A stretch of 64,000 nucleotides of DNA, taken from NCBI RefSeq assembly GCF_009806555.1, contig NZ_VUOK01000021.1:310001-374000 (forward strand), in the 5' to 3' direction. Shown here piece by piece: positions 9,184-18,239 of this stretch. Position 1 is the first letter of the stretch. Every line of letters begins with the position of its first letter. The position numbers and the translations under genes were made by a program. Source of the DNA: Methylobacterium sp. 2A (lineage in GTDB: Bacteria > Pseudomonadota > Alphaproteobacteria > Rhizobiales > Beijerinckiaceae). The notes beneath the pieces are model-generated. The model was given only the letters and a program-made list of their open reading frames with translations. It did not search any database and had not been told where the DNA came from.

Positions 9184-10155
9184 ATGGAAGATCGCGGTCA
9201 GACCATCTTCGTGGCGGGCCATCGCGGCATGGTGGGCTCGGCGATCGTGCGGTGCCTGGAGGCGCTGGGCCACGGACGCATCCTCACCGCCGACCGGCAG
9301 AGCCTCGACCTGACCGATCAGGCCGCGGTGCGCCGCTTCTTCGCCGAGAACCGCATCGATCAGGTCTACCTCGCCGCCGCCAAGGTCGGCGGCATCCACG
9401 CCAACAACACCTACCCGGCCGAGTTCATCCACGACAACCTCGTCATCCAGGCCAACGTCATCCACGCGGCCCACCTCGGCGGCGTCGACCGGCTGCTGTT
9501 CCTGGGCTCGTCCTGCATCTACCCCAAGCACGCGGAACAACCGATGCGCGAGGATGCGCTGCTCACCGGCGTGCTTGAGCCGACCAACGAGCCCTACGCC
9601 ATCGCCAAGATCGCCGGCATCAAGATGTGCGAGAGCTACAACCGGCAGTACGGACGGCACTACCGCAGCGTGATGCCGACCAACCTGTACGGGCCCAACG
9701 ACAACTTCCACCCGGAGAATTCCCACGTCCTGCCGGCCCTGATGCGCCGGCTGCACGAGGCGAAGGTGGCGGAGCGCCCGAGCGTGGCGGTCTGGGGCAC
9801 GGGCCGGGCGATGCGCGAGTTCCTGCACGTCGACGACATGGCGCGGGCAAGCGTCTTCGTGATGGGCCTCGACGAGGCGGTCTACGCGGCCAACACCCGG
9901 CCGGACCTGTCGCACATCAATGTCGGCACGGGACAGGACTGCACGATCCGAGAGCTGGCCGAGGCGCTGGCGCGGGTGATCGGTTACGAAGGCCGCCTGG
10001 AATTCGACGCGTCGAAGCCCGACGGCACGCCGCGCAAGCTGATGGATGTGTCGCGGCTGGCCGCCATGGGCTGGCGGCCGGAGATCGGCCTGGAGGACGG
10101 CCTGCGCCGGACCTACGGCTGGTTCCTCCAGCATCAGGCCGACTTCCGCGGCTAG
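9184..10155 (+). CDS. fcl: GDP-L-fucose synthase (GDP-4-keto-6-deoxymannose epimerase/reductase)
   Basis: The protein has 323 residues. It makes GDP-L-fucose from GDP-4-keto-6-deoxy-D-mannose, a precursor for surface polysaccharide. The extended-SDR features are present: the NADP-binding [12 protein letters not shown] at the N-terminus, the catalytic serine in LGSSCIYPK, and the YxxxK pair in [32 protein letters not shown] is typical of Fcl. ATG 9184 has GAGGG about nine bases upstream, better than the in-frame GTG at 9169. Its usual partner gmd is not in the window. Two SGNH hydrolase genes follow on the same strand. Confidence 0.95.
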   Translation: MEDRGQTIFVAGHRGMVGSAIVRCLEALGHGRILTADRQSLDLTDQAAVRRFFAENRIDQVYLAAAKVGGIHANNTYPAEFIHDNLVIQANVIHAAHLGGVDRLLFLGSSCIYPKHAEQPMREDALLTGVLEPTNEPYAIAKIAGIKMCESYNRQYGRHYRSVMPTNLYGPNDNFHPENSHVLPALMRRLHEAKVAERPSVAVWGTGRAMREFLHVDDMARASVFVMGLDEAVYAANTRPDLSHINVGTGQDCTIRELAEALARVIGYEGRLEFDASKPDGTPRKLMDVSRLAAMGWRPEIGLEDGLRRTYGWFLQHQADFRG

Positions 10156-10262
10156 AGCGTTCTCCGGCGCGGCGGACACCGGCCCGGCGCAAGAGCGCGT
10201 CACGACGAAGGCCTGGAGTCGCGCCGGCTGGCAACGCGATCGGGCGGGTGGAGAGAGGGATC

Positions 10263-11294
10263 ATGACCCAGCGGACGTCTGACGCCGACGCGCTCATCAG
10301 ACGCCAGACCTTCGTGCGGCTCTTCCAGAACTTCGACGCCAACTCGCGTTTCCCGGCGCCCTACGTCCAGTTCGCCGGAAAGCCGCTGGCGTTCCAGCCG
10401 GACAGGGGGTGGCGCTACGACGGGCTCGGCTACTTCAACACAATGCACGCGGAGGCACGGCCCGCCTCCGAGACGCTGCGCGTCTTCCTCGTCGGCGACA
10501 GCACGCTGCTTGAGGGCCAGGTCTTCGCCGACACGGTGCCCGGCCGGCTCGAGACCGGGCTGAAGCGGACCCACGGCGAAGGGGCGCGGGTCTACAATTT
10601 CGGCGCGATTTCCGCCAACCTGAACCAGATGATCGCTCTGATCACGACACGGCTGATGGATCTTCAGCCGGACGTGATCCTGATCGTTGGCGGCGGGACT
10701 GACATCTTCCAACCGTGGAGCTTCGATCCGCGGGCGGGTTACCCGTTCAATCACTTCGCCAGCGAATGCCTGCACGATTACTTCTTCGACACCAGGCGCT
10801 CTGAGGCCGAGACGGAGGCGCTCTCCTACGAGAGCCTGCAGGCGATGATTTTCAATCGCCTGGAGAACCTGCGCGCGCTGACGAACTGGCAGTCCGATAT
10901 CTGGGAATGGGAGGTGGTCCGCCACTTCGAGCTGTCGCTGAAGCGCCTCGCCCGACTCGCCCCCGGCATCGGCGCGCCGATTCGATTTTATCTCCAGCCC
11001 ACCGTGGTGCGCAAAACCGAGCGGGTGGCCGAGGAGGCGAATGCCGCCTCAGGGTCCTTCCTGGCCTATCTCGACCGGCAGTACGATCGCTTCGAGGGCG
11101 TTCTCAACCGCCTCGACCTGGGTCCCGATACGCCTTTCGCGGTGCGGGATCTGAGCCGCCTGTTCGCGGATGATCGCCGCTTCCTGTTCACCGATATCGT
11201 GCACGTGACCTCCGAGGGCCGGCAGGTGATGGCGGAAAGGCTTCAGGCGGAGGTCTCCGCGTTGCTCGGCGCTCGAACCGGAGCTCCGGCCTGA
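10263..11294 (+). CDS. SGNH/GDSL-hydrolase-fold protein, divergent type
   Basis: The protein has 343 residues and starts at ATG 10263 behind GAGAGAGGG. Weak SGNH motifs are visible: RVFLVGDSTLLEGQ (block I, with the nucleophile serine), DVILIVGGGTDIFQPW where block III normally has GxND, and DIVHVTSEGRQVMAERL (block V, DxxH). The aspartate and histidine of a triad are therefore present, while the oxyanion-hole asparagine is replaced. There is no signal peptide. The following gene starts three bases after its stop and is a second SGNH protein, so the two form a pair. With fcl upstream, polysaccharide acylation or deacylation is a reasonable but unproven role. Confidence 0.75.
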   Translation: MTQRTSDADALIRRQTFVRLFQNFDANSRFPAPYVQFAGKPLAFQPDRGWRYDGLGYFNTMHAEARPASETLRVFLVGDSTLLEGQVFADTVPGRLETGLKRTHGEGARVYNFGAISANLNQMIALITTRLMDLQPDVILIVGGGTDIFQPWSFDPRAGYPFNHFASECLHDYFFDTRRSEAETEALSYESLQAMIFNRLENLRALTNWQSDIWEWEVVRHFELSLKRLARLAPGIGAPIRFYLQPTVVRKTERVAEEANAASGSFLAYLDRQYDRFEGVLNRLDLGPDTPFAVRDLSRLFADDRRFLFTDIVHVTSEGRQVMAERLQAEVSALLGARTGAPA

Positions 11295-11297
11295 TCC

Positions 11298-11933
11298 ATG
11301 GTGACGCCGATCGTCTTCATCGGGGACTCGATCACCGAGCAGTGGGGCAATGACCGCGCCGCGACCTTCGCGGAACATGGTCTCATCCCCCGCGGCGGAT
11401 CGGGCCAGACCGCGCGCTGGATCACCATGCGGTTCCGCCGCGATCTGGAGGAGACCGGGGCAAAGGGCGTCCACCTGCTGTGTGGGGTGAACGATATCGG
11501 CCGCAACGAGGGGTTCTTCGTCCCCGCCGACGCAATCGCTCAAACCATCGCCGGCATGCTCGACGAGGCGCGGGCGATGGGCGTGAAGGCCTGGGTCGGC
11601 TCGATCATGCCGGCCGCCCGGATCCCGTGGAATCCGGCGGTACCGGACGCCCCGGCGATGATCGGCTCCGTCAATGCGTGGCTGCGCGACCACGCCCATG
11701 AGCACGGCGCGACCTACATCGACTACCACTCGGTGCTGGACGACGGGTCAGGCGGTTTGCGCCGGTCCTACGGCACGGACGGGCTGCACCTCAGCCCGGC
11801 CGGCTACAGGGCGATCGAACCGCTGATGCTCTCCGCCCTCGGCCGCATCCCGCCCGGCACGGCCACTGACGCCGCGCCGGCGCGCAGATCCCTGCGTGAG
11901 CGCATCGCCGCGCTGGTGCGCGGCAGCCGCTGA
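11298..11933 (+). CDS. SGNH/GDSL hydrolase
   Basis: The protein has 211 residues and all four SGNH blocks: VFIGDSITEQW with the nucleophile, a glycine in RGGSGQT, LLCGVNDIGR with the asparagine, and YGTDGLHLSPAGYRAI with the Asp-His pair. The hydrolase is therefore probably active on an ester, such as an acetyl or acyl group on a carbohydrate. No signal peptide is seen, so it acts in the cytoplasm unless exported by other means. It starts three bases after the preceding SGNH gene and ends right against the ilvD stop codon on the other strand. Confidence 0.9.
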   Translation: MVTPIVFIGDSITEQWGNDRAATFAEHGLIPRGGSGQTARWITMRFRRDLEETGAKGVHLLCGVNDIGRNEGFFVPADAIAQTIAGMLDEARAMGVKAWVGSIMPAARIPWNPAVPDAPAMIGSVNAWLRDHAHEHGATYIDYHSVLDDGSGGLRRSYGTDGLHLSPAGYRAIEPLMLSALGRIPPGTATDAAPARRSLRERIAALVRGSR

Positions 11934-13763
11934 TCAGACCCGGCGCACGGCCCCATGCGCGGCGCTGGTCGTCAGCATCGCGTAGGCGCGCAGGGCAGCG
12001 CTGACCTTGCGCTTGCGGGGCTTGGCGGGCTGCCAGCCGGCCGCCTCCTGCTCGACGCGTCGCCGGTCCAGCTCGCCCGCATCCACGTCGAGGCGGATGC
12101 TGCGGTTCGGGATGTCGATCGCGATGATGTCGCCGTCGCGCACGAGGCCGATCAGCCCGCCCTCGGCCGCCTCCGGGGAGACGTGGCCGATCGAGAGGCC
12201 GGAGGAGCCGCCGGAAAACCGCCCATCCGTCACCAGGGCGCAGGCTTTGCCGAGCCCCTTCGATTTCAGGTAGCTCGTCGGATACAGCATCTCCTGCATG
12301 CCGGGGCCGCCGCGCGGACCCTCGTAGCGGATCAGCACCACCTCGCCGGCCGTGACCTTGCCGTTGAGGATGCCGTCCACCGCGGCGTCCTGGCTCTCGA
12401 AAACCCGGGCCGTCCCGGTGAAGGTCAGGATCGAGGCATCGACGCCGGCTGTCTTCACGATGCAGCCCTGCTCGGCGAGGTTGCCATAGAGCACCGCGAG
12501 GCCGCCATCCTGCGAGTAGGCATGCGCGGCGTCGCGGATCACGCCGCCCTCCCGGTCGAGGTCGAGTTCGTCGAAGCGCGATTCCTGGCTGAACGCCACC
12601 TGGGTCGGCACGCCGCCGGGCGCCGCCCGGTAGAAGGTCTGGACCGAGGCGGCCGGCTCGCCGCGCACGTCCCACCGGGCGAGCGCGGCGCCAAGCGTCC
12701 CGGCCGAGACATTGCCGACGCTGGTGTCGATCAGGCCGGCGCGATCGAGTTCGCCCAGGATGCCCATGATGCCGCCGGCCCGGTGCACGTCCTCCATGTG
12801 GACGTTCGCCACCGCCGGCGCGACCTTGCACAGCACCGGCACCCGCCGCGACAGGCGGTCGATATCCGCCATCGTGAAGGGCACCTCGCCCTCGTGGGCG
12901 GCGGCCAGCAGGTGCAGCACCGTGTTGGTCGAGCCGCCCATGGCGATGTCGAGCGTCATGGCGTTCTCGAAGGCCTTGAGGCTCGCGACGGAGCGCGGCA
13001 GGACGCTCGCATCGTCCTGCTCGTAGTGGCGGCGGGCGAGATCGACGATCAGGTGGCCGGCCTCGACGAACAGGCGCTTGCGGTCGGCGTGGGTGGCGAG
13101 CACCGAGCCGTTGCCCGGCAGGGCGAGCCCCAGCGCCTCGGTGAGGCAGTTCATGGAGTTCGCCGTGAACATGCCCGAGCAGGAGCCGCAGGTCGGGCAG
13201 GCCGAGCGCTCGATGATCGCCACATCGGAATCCGAGATCCGGTCATCGGCCGCCGCGATCATCGCGTCGACGAGATCGACCTTCTTGGCGATGCCGGGCA
13301 GCTGCACCTTGCCGGCCTCCATCGGGCCGCCCGAGACGAACACGGTCGGGATGTTGAGGCGGAGCGTCGCCATCAGCATGCCGGGGGTGATCTTGTCGCA
13401 GTTCGAGATGCACACCATCGCGTCGGCGCAGTGTGCGTTGACCATGTACTCGACCGAGTCGGCGATCAGTTCGCGGGAGGGAAGCGAGTACAGCATCCCG
13501 TCATGGCCCATGGCGATGCCGTCATCGACCGCGATGGTGTTGAATTCCTTGGCGACGCCGCCGGCCGCCTCGATCTCGCGCGCGACGAGCTGGCCGAGGT
13601 CCTTGAGGTGAACGTGGCCCGGCACGAACTGGGTGAACGAGTTCACCACCGCGATGATCGGCTTGCCGAAATCGGAATCCTTCATGCCGGTGGCGCGCCA
13701 GAGGCCGCGGGCGCCGGCCATGTTGCGGCCATGGGTCGTGGTGCGGGAACGATAGGCAGGCAT
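11934..13763 (-). CDS. ilvD: Dihydroxy-acid dehydratase
   Basis: The protein has 609 residues, close to the family length. It dehydrates 2,3-dihydroxy-3-methylbutanoate and its homologue, the third step of valine/isoleucine synthesis, with an Fe-S cluster. Cluster cysteines lie in [13 protein letters not shown] and [19 protein letters not shown]. The N-terminus [20 protein letters not shown] is the family standard and fixes the start at 13763, although the frame is open to 13853. The C-terminal region contains [20 protein letters not shown]. It is divergent from the adenine deaminase gene across 128 bases. Confidence 0.97.
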   Translation of the reverse strand: MPAYRSRTTTHGRNMAGARGLWRATGMKDSDFGKPIIAVVNSFTQFVPGHVHLKDLGQLVAREIEAAGGVAKEFNTIAVDDGIAMGHDGMLYSLPSRELIADSVEYMVNAHCADAMVCISNCDKITPGMLMATLRLNIPTVFVSGGPMEAGKVQLPGIAKKVDLVDAMIAAADDRISDSDVAIIERSACPTCGSCSGMFTANSMNCLTEALGLALPGNGSVLATHADRKRLFVEAGHLIVDLARRHYEQDDASVLPRSVASLKAFENAMTLDIAMGGSTNTVLHLLAAAHEGEVPFTMADIDRLSRRVPVLCKVAPAVANVHMEDVHRAGGIMGILGELDRAGLIDTSVGNVSAGTLGAALARWDVRGEPAASVQTFYRAAPGGVPTQVAFSQESRFDELDLDREGGVIRDAAHAYSQDGGLAVLYGNLAEQGCIVKTAGVDASILTFTGTARVFESQDAAVDGILNGKVTAGEVVLIRYEGPRGGPGMQEMLYPTSYLKSKGLGKACALVTDGRFSGGSSGLSIGHVSPEAAEGGLIGLVRDGDIIAIDIPNRSIRLDVDAGELDRRRVEQEAAGWQPAKPRKRKVSAALRAYAMLTTSAAHGAVRRV

Positions 13764-13891
13764 CGGCAGGTTCGACCGTTTCGAAGGTGCAGGGCTTCTG
13801 CGCTCCCGCCGGTGCGCCTGCAAGCGTCGCCGAGGGCCATGCATCCGTGGCATGCTCCCGGCGGATAGCGGGGTGGAGGCGAGAGCGCGCG

Positions 13892-15613
13892 ATGCGACAG
13901 GTGGATTTCCTGCGGCGGGCCATCGATCAAGGTCAGGGCCGGGACGAGGCCGATCTCGCCCTGAAGGGCGGGCGGTTCCTCGATCTCGTCACCGGCGATC
14001 TCGTGGCGTCCGACATCGCGATCTGCGGCGACCGGATCGTCGGCACCTTCGGGACGTATCGCGGCCGGCAGGAGATCGAGATCGCCGGCAAGGTCGTGGT
14101 GCCGGGCTTCATCGACACGCATTTCCACGTCGAATCGTCGCTGATGCCGCCGCAGGAATTCGAGCGCTGCGTCCTGCCCCACGGCGTCACCACCGGGATC
14201 TGCGACCCGCACGAGATGGCCAATGTCCTCGGGACCGACGCCTTCCGGTGGTTTCTAGCCTCGGCGGAGACGCTGGCGATGGATCTGCGGGTGCAGCTCT
14301 CCTCCTGCGTCCCGGCGACCGACCATCTGGAGACCTCGGGCGCCCGGATCGACGCGGCCGACCTGCTGCCCTTCGCCACCCATCCGAAGGTGATCGGGCT
14401 CGCCGAGTTCATGAACTTCCCCGGGGTGCTCGCCGGCGATCCGGGTGTGCTGGAGAAGCTCGCGGCTTTCCAGGGCCGGCATATCGACGGCCACGCCCCG
14501 CTCCTGCGCGGCGAGCGCCTCAACGGCTACATCGCGGCCGGCATCCGCACGGAGCACGAGGCGACGACGCCCGAGGAGGCGCTCGAAAAACTTTCGAAGG
14601 GCATGACCATACTGATCCGCGAGGGCTCGGTCTGCAAGGATCTGCATGCGCTGGCGCCGATCCTGACCGAGCGGACCGCACCGTTCCTGGCCTTCTGCAC
14701 CGATGACCGGAATCCCCTCGACATCGCCGAGGAGGGCCATCTCGATTTCGTCATCCGCACCGCCATCGCATTGGGCGCGCCGCCGCTCGCCGCCTACCGG
14801 GCCGCCTCCTGGTCGGCCGCCCGCGCCTTCGGCCTGCGCGACCGGGGCCTCGTGGCGCCGGGTCAGCGGGCCGACCTCGTAGTGCTCGACGATCTCGCGA
14901 CCTGCGCGGTGTCCCGGGTCTTCGCCGCCGGACGGCCCGTCGAGGAGGCGCTGTTTGCCGGCCGCGCGCCCGTCGCACCGATCGGCCGCGGCAGCGTGCG
15001 GGCGCGGGCGGTGACGGCGGCGGATTTCGCCGCGCCCGGCTCCGGACCCTCGACGCCGGTGATCGGCGTCGTGCCGGGCCAGATCATCACCCTGCGCCAC
15101 GACCTGTCCCTGCCCTATTCCAGGGGTGAGCGGCACGTCGATCTCGGCCAGGACGTGATCAAGGTCGCGGTCGTGGAACGCCACGGGCGCACGGCCCCGG
15201 GTGCGCGGGGGATCGGCGTCGCCTTCGTGAAGGGGTTCGGGCTGCAGCGCGGCGCCATCGCATCCTCGGTCGGGCACGACAGCCACAACATCACCGTGGT
15301 CGGCGTCGACGAGGCCGACATGGCGCTGGCCGTGAACCGGCTCGGCGCGATCGAGGGCGGTTTCGTGGTGGTGGAGGGCGGTTGCGTGCGCGCCGAGATC
15401 GCGCTGCCGCTCGCCGGCCTCATGAGCCTGATGCCGTTCGACGCGATCCGGCAGGATCTGATCGCCCTGCGGGCCGCCGCGCGAAGCCTCGGGGTCGTCC
15501 TGCCTGAGCCCTTCCTGCAGGTGGCGTTCCTGCCGCTGCCGGTCATCCCGCACCTCAAGATCACCGATCGCGGCCTCGTCGACGTCGATCGGTTCTGCCT
15601 GATCGACCCGTGA
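13892..15613 (+). CDS. ade: Adenine deaminase
   Basis: The protein has 573 residues and is an amidohydrolase converting adenine to hypoxanthine in purine salvage. The N-terminal metal motif is [15 protein letters not shown], followed by [16 protein letters not shown], the central HIDGHAP and the catalytic [11 protein letters not shown]. The C-terminal ade-type domain includes [13 protein letters not shown] and [12 protein letters not shown] 13892, with GGAGG 12 bases upstream, is preferred over an in-frame ATG at 13787 whose extension has no resemblance to the family. The promoter must lie in the short region shared with ilvD. Confidence 0.95.
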   Translation: MRQVDFLRRAIDQGQGRDEADLALKGGRFLDLVTGDLVASDIAICGDRIVGTFGTYRGRQEIEIAGKVVVPGFIDTHFHVESSLMPPQEFERCVLPHGVTTGICDPHEMANVLGTDAFRWFLASAETLAMDLRVQLSSCVPATDHLETSGARIDAADLLPFATHPKVIGLAEFMNFPGVLAGDPGVLEKLAAFQGRHIDGHAPLLRGERLNGYIAAGIRTEHEATTPEEALEKLSKGMTILIREGSVCKDLHALAPILTERTAPFLAFCTDDRNPLDIAEEGHLDFVIRTAIALGAPPLAAYRAASWSAARAFGLRDRGLVAPGQRADLVVLDDLATCAVSRVFAAGRPVEEALFAGRAPVAPIGRGSVRARAVTAADFAAPGSGPSTPVIGVVPGQIITLRHDLSLPYSRGERHVDLGQDVIKVAVVERHGRTAPGARGIGVAFVKGFGLQRGAIASSVGHDSHNITVVGVDEADMALAVNRLGAIEGGFVVVEGGCVRAEIALPLAGLMSLMPFDAIRQDLIALRAAARSLGVVLPEPFLQVAFLPLPVIPHLKITDRGLVDVDRFCLIDP

Positions 15614-15618
15614 GTTTC

Positions 15619-15649
15619 GATTGCGCGCAATCTAATTCGCAGCTATGTA
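15619..15649 (+). promoter_or_regulatory. ohr promoter with OhrR-like operator
   Basis: GATTGCGCGCAATC (15619-15632) is a perfect 14-base palindrome followed by TAATT. It overlaps TTGCGC (15621-15626), which stands exactly 17 bases before TATGTA (15644-15649), a plausible -35/-10 pair. The position about 50 bases before ohr and the AATTGCGCGCAATT-like form match the type of site bound by OhrR, the organic-peroxide-sensing MarR-family repressor. Palindrome and spacing are seen; the regulator is inferred, and no ohrR gene is in the window. Confidence 0.6.
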
Positions 15650-15700
15650 GCGGCGGCCGGCCCCTAGATGCCGACTCGCATTCTGCAACCGGAGATTCTC

Positions 15701-16126
15701 ATGCCCGTCGACGTGAAGTACCGCACCACCGCTACAGCCACCGGAGGTCGCGACGGCACGGCCCGCAGTGCCGACGGCAGCCTTGACGTCAAGCTCTCGA
15801 CGCCGAAGGAACTCGGTGGCGCGGGCGGTCCGGGTACCAACCCGGAGCAGCTCTTTGCCGCCGGCTACTCGGCCTGCTTCATCGGCGCCTTGAGGGTCGT
15901 GGCGCCCACGCTGCAGTTGAAGATCCCGGCCGACACCAGCGTGACCGCCGAGGTCGGAATCGGCCCGCGCTCCGAAGGCGGCTTCGGCATCACCACCGAC
16001 CTGACGGTCAATCTGCCGGGCCTCGACCGCGCCGACGCGCAGAAGCTCGTGGACGCCGCCCACGAGGTGTGCCCGTACTCGAACGCCACCCGCGGCAACG
16101 TGAACGTCGGGCTCAAGCTCGCCTGA
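15701..16126 (+). CDS. ohr: Organic hydroperoxide resistance protein (Ohr/OsmC family)
   Basis: The protein has 141 residues from ATG 15701, which has GGAG about ten bases upstream. Ohr is a thiol peroxidase that reduces organic and lipid hydroperoxides with lipoylated protein as donor. Both catalytic cysteines are in place: GYSACFIGALR and EVCPYSNATRGN, the second being diagnostic of Ohr rather than OsmC. GGAGGPGTNPEQLFAAGYSACF is the standard active-site stretch in slightly longer form. An OhrR-like palindrome precedes the gene and a hairpin follows it, so it looks monocistronic. Confidence 0.95.
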   Translation: MPVDVKYRTTATATGGRDGTARSADGSLDVKLSTPKELGGAGGPGTNPEQLFAAGYSACFIGALRVVAPTLQLKIPADTSVTAEVGIGPRSEGGFGITTDLTVNLPGLDRADAQKLVDAAHEVCPYSNATRGNVNVGLKLA

Positions 16127-16138
16127 GGCCTTCGCCGG

Positions 16139-16164
16139 GCGGGTTTCGCTTCGGCGAAGCCCGC
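16139..16164 (+). terminator. Hairpin after ohr
   Basis: GCGGGTTTCGC and GCGAAGCCCGC pair over 11 positions (one G-T) around a TTCG tetraloop, starting 12 bases after the ohr stop. The stable tetraloop and position fit a terminator, although no T-run follows. The remaining bases to 16305 hold no gene that I can support. Confidence 0.55.
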
Positions 16165-16305
16165 ATCCGAGTCGAAACGGGTCCGCGCGCCAGCTTGAGC
16201 TTGCGGGCTCCGCCCGGCGCGGCCGGGTATGAACCCGCTCCGGGCACGGCAGGCCTCTCCGCCCCGCGACGGCGAGGAGGGAGCCCACGGACGGACCGGT
16301 GTCCG

Positions 16306-17454
16306 TCAGTACGAGCGCGGCAATCCGAGCACGTGCTCCGACAGGTAGGCCAGGATCAGGTTCGTGGAGATCGGCGCGACCTGATAGAGGCGCGTTTCGC
16401 GGAACTTGCGCTCCACATCGTATTCCTCGGCAAAGCCGAAGCCGCCATGCGTCTGGATGCAGACATTGGCCGCCTCGAAGGAGGCGTCGGCGGCGAGCAT
16501 CTTGGCCATGTTGGCCTCCGCCCCGGGATTGGCGCCCCCCTCGTAGAGAGTCAGCGCCTCGCGGACCATCAGTTCCGCCGCCCGCATGTTGGCGTAGGCC
16601 CGGGCGATCGGGAACTGCACGCCCTGGTTGGCGCCGATCGGCCGGCCGAAGACCGAGCGCTCCCCGGCATAGGCTTTCGCCTTGTCGATGAACCACTTGG
16701 CGTCGCCCACGCACTCGGCGGCGATCAGGATGCGCTCGGCATTCATGCCCGACAGGATGTAGCGGAAGCCTTTTCCTTCCTCGCCGATCAGGTTCTCGGC
16801 CGGCACGCGGAGGTTGTCGAAGAAGACTTCCGTCGTGGCGTGGTTCATCATCGTGCGGATCGGCCGGATGGTGAGCCCGTTGCCCCGCGCCTTCCGCATG
16901 TCGACGAGGAGGACCGACAGGCCGTCCGTACGCTTCATGCCCTCGGTGCGCGGCGTCGTGCGGGCGAGGAGCAGCATCAGGTCGGAATGCTCGGCCCGGC
17001 TCGTCCAGATCTTCTGGCCGTTGACCACGTAGTGATCGCCCTCGCGCCGGGCCGTGGTCTTCAGACTGCCGGTATCGGTGCCGGAGGTCGGCTCGGTTAC
17101 GCCGAAGGCCTGGAGCCGGAGGCGTCCCTCGGCGATGCCCGGCAGGTACTCGGCCTTCTGAGCCTCCGAGCCGTGCCGCAGCAGCGTGCCCATCGTGTAC
17201 ATCTGGGCATGGCAGGCTCCACCGTTGCAGCCCGAACGCTGCACCTCCTCGAGGATCGCGGCGGCGGCCGAGAGCGGGAGGCCGGAGCCGCCGTATTCCT
17301 CCGGGACGAGGACCGACAGGTAGCCGCTCTCGGTCAGCGCGTTCACGAACTCTGTCGGATAGGCCATCTCCCGGTCCAGCGCCCGCCAGTAGGGGCCTGG
17401 GAAGCCCGCACAGAGCTTCGCCACGGCTTCGCGGATCTCGGTATAGGCTTCCAT
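16306..17454 (-). CDS. Acyl-CoA dehydrogenase
   Basis: The protein has 382 residues and the full acyl-CoA dehydrogenase fold. Signatures are LQAFGVTEPTSGTDTGSLKT (flavin/substrate loop), VVNGQKIWTSRAEHSDLMLLLAR, GERSVFGRPIGANQGVQFPIA and IQTHGGFGFAEEYDVERKFRE, where the catalytic glutamate and adenine-contact region lie. It oxidises an acyl-CoA and passes electrons to electron-transfer flavoprotein. The substrate is unknown. It is the third gene of a same-strand unit after a class III CoA-transferase and an SDR, a set that fits activation and oxidation of a small or branched organic acid. Confidence 0.93.
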   Translation of the reverse strand: MEAYTEIREAVAKLCAGFPGPYWRALDREMAYPTEFVNALTESGYLSVLVPEEYGGSGLPLSAAAAILEEVQRSGCNGGACHAQMYTMGTLLRHGSEAQKAEYLPGIAEGRLRLQAFGVTEPTSGTDTGSLKTTARREGDHYVVNGQKIWTSRAEHSDLMLLLARTTPRTEGMKRTDGLSVLLVDMRKARGNGLTIRPIRTMMNHATTEVFFDNLRVPAENLIGEEGKGFRYILSGMNAERILIAAECVGDAKWFIDKAKAYAGERSVFGRPIGANQGVQFPIARAYANMRAAELMVREALTLYEGGANPGAEANMAKMLAADASFEAANVCIQTHGGFGFAEEYDVERKFRETRLYQVAPISTNLILAYLSEHVLGLPRSY

Positions 17455-17466
17455 TGCTGTCGCTCC

Positions 17467-18216
17467 TCAGGCGGTCCGGCCGCCATCGACCGGGAGATCG
17501 ACGCCGGTGATGAACTCCGCTTCGTCCGAAGCGAGGAACAGGGCCGCCGCCGCGATGTCGCGCGCCTCCGACATGCGGCCCAGCGGGATCGTCGCGATGA
17601 ACCGTTCGCGGTTCTCGGGCGTGTCGGGCACCCCCATGAACTGTTCCAGCAGCCCGGTCGCGCCCATCACCGGGCAGAGGGCGTTCACCCGGATCTTCCA
17701 GGGCGCCAGTTCCAGCGCCAGCGACTTGGAGGCGAGGCTCGCCGCGCCCTTCGAGGCGTTGTACCACGTCAGCCCGGGGCGCGGCCGCAAAGCCGCCGTC
17801 GAGCTGACGTTCAGGATCACGCCGCCGCCCTGATCGCGCATCAGCGGGGCGACCGCCCGGACGAAGTGGAAGATCGACTTCACGTTCACCCGGAACACGC
17901 GGTCGAACTCCTCCTCGGTCACCTCCATCAGCGGCTTGTTGCGGTGGGTGGTGCCGGCATTGTTGACCAGGATGTGCGGAACGCCGAACCGCTCGCGGGT
18001 CGCCGTGACGGCGGCCTCGACCTCGGCGGCGTTCCCGACATCCGCGCCGATCGCGAGCGCGTTTGCGCCGATCTCCGTCGCCACGCGCTCGGCCGCCGCC
18101 CGGTCGAGGTCGAGGCAGGCCACGCGGGCGCCCTCCCCGGCGAAGCGGCGGGCGATGCCCGCTCCGAAGCCGCCGCCGGCGCCCGTCACGATCGCGATCT
18201 TGCCGTCGAGTCTCAT
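17467..18216 (-). CDS. Short-chain dehydrogenase/reductase
   Basis: The protein has 249 residues, classical SDR length. The cofactor motif TGAGGGFGAGIARRFAGEG, the NNAG motif in ILVNNAGTTHRN, the catalytic serine in ILNVSSTAAL and the YNASKGA catalytic Tyr-Lys pair are all present. Aspartates in CLDLDRAAAE suggest preference for NAD(H). ATG 18216 follows GGGAGGGA. It sits between the CoA-transferase gene (23 bases upstream) and the acyl-CoA dehydrogenase gene (12 bases downstream) and probably oxidises a hydroxyacyl intermediate of the same pathway. Substrate unknown. Confidence 0.92.
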   Translation of the reverse strand: MRLDGKIAIVTGAGGGFGAGIARRFAGEGARVACLDLDRAAAERVATEIGANALAIGADVGNAAEVEAAVTATRERFGVPHILVNNAGTTHRNKPLMEVTEEEFDRVFRVNVKSIFHFVRAVAPLMRDQGGGVILNVSSTAALRPRPGLTWYNASKGAASLASKSLALELAPWKIRVNALCPVMGATGLLEQFMGVPDTPENRERFIATIPLGRMSEARDIAAAALFLASDEAEFITGVDLPVDGGRTA

Positions 18217-18239
18217 CGTTCCCTCCCCTGTCGCGCTGG

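Noticed and set aside
9627..10262. N-terminal extension of the first SGNH protein into fcl
   Set aside because: The extension overlaps fcl in another frame and has shadow composition. The true start is ATG 10263 with a good Shine-Dalgarno.
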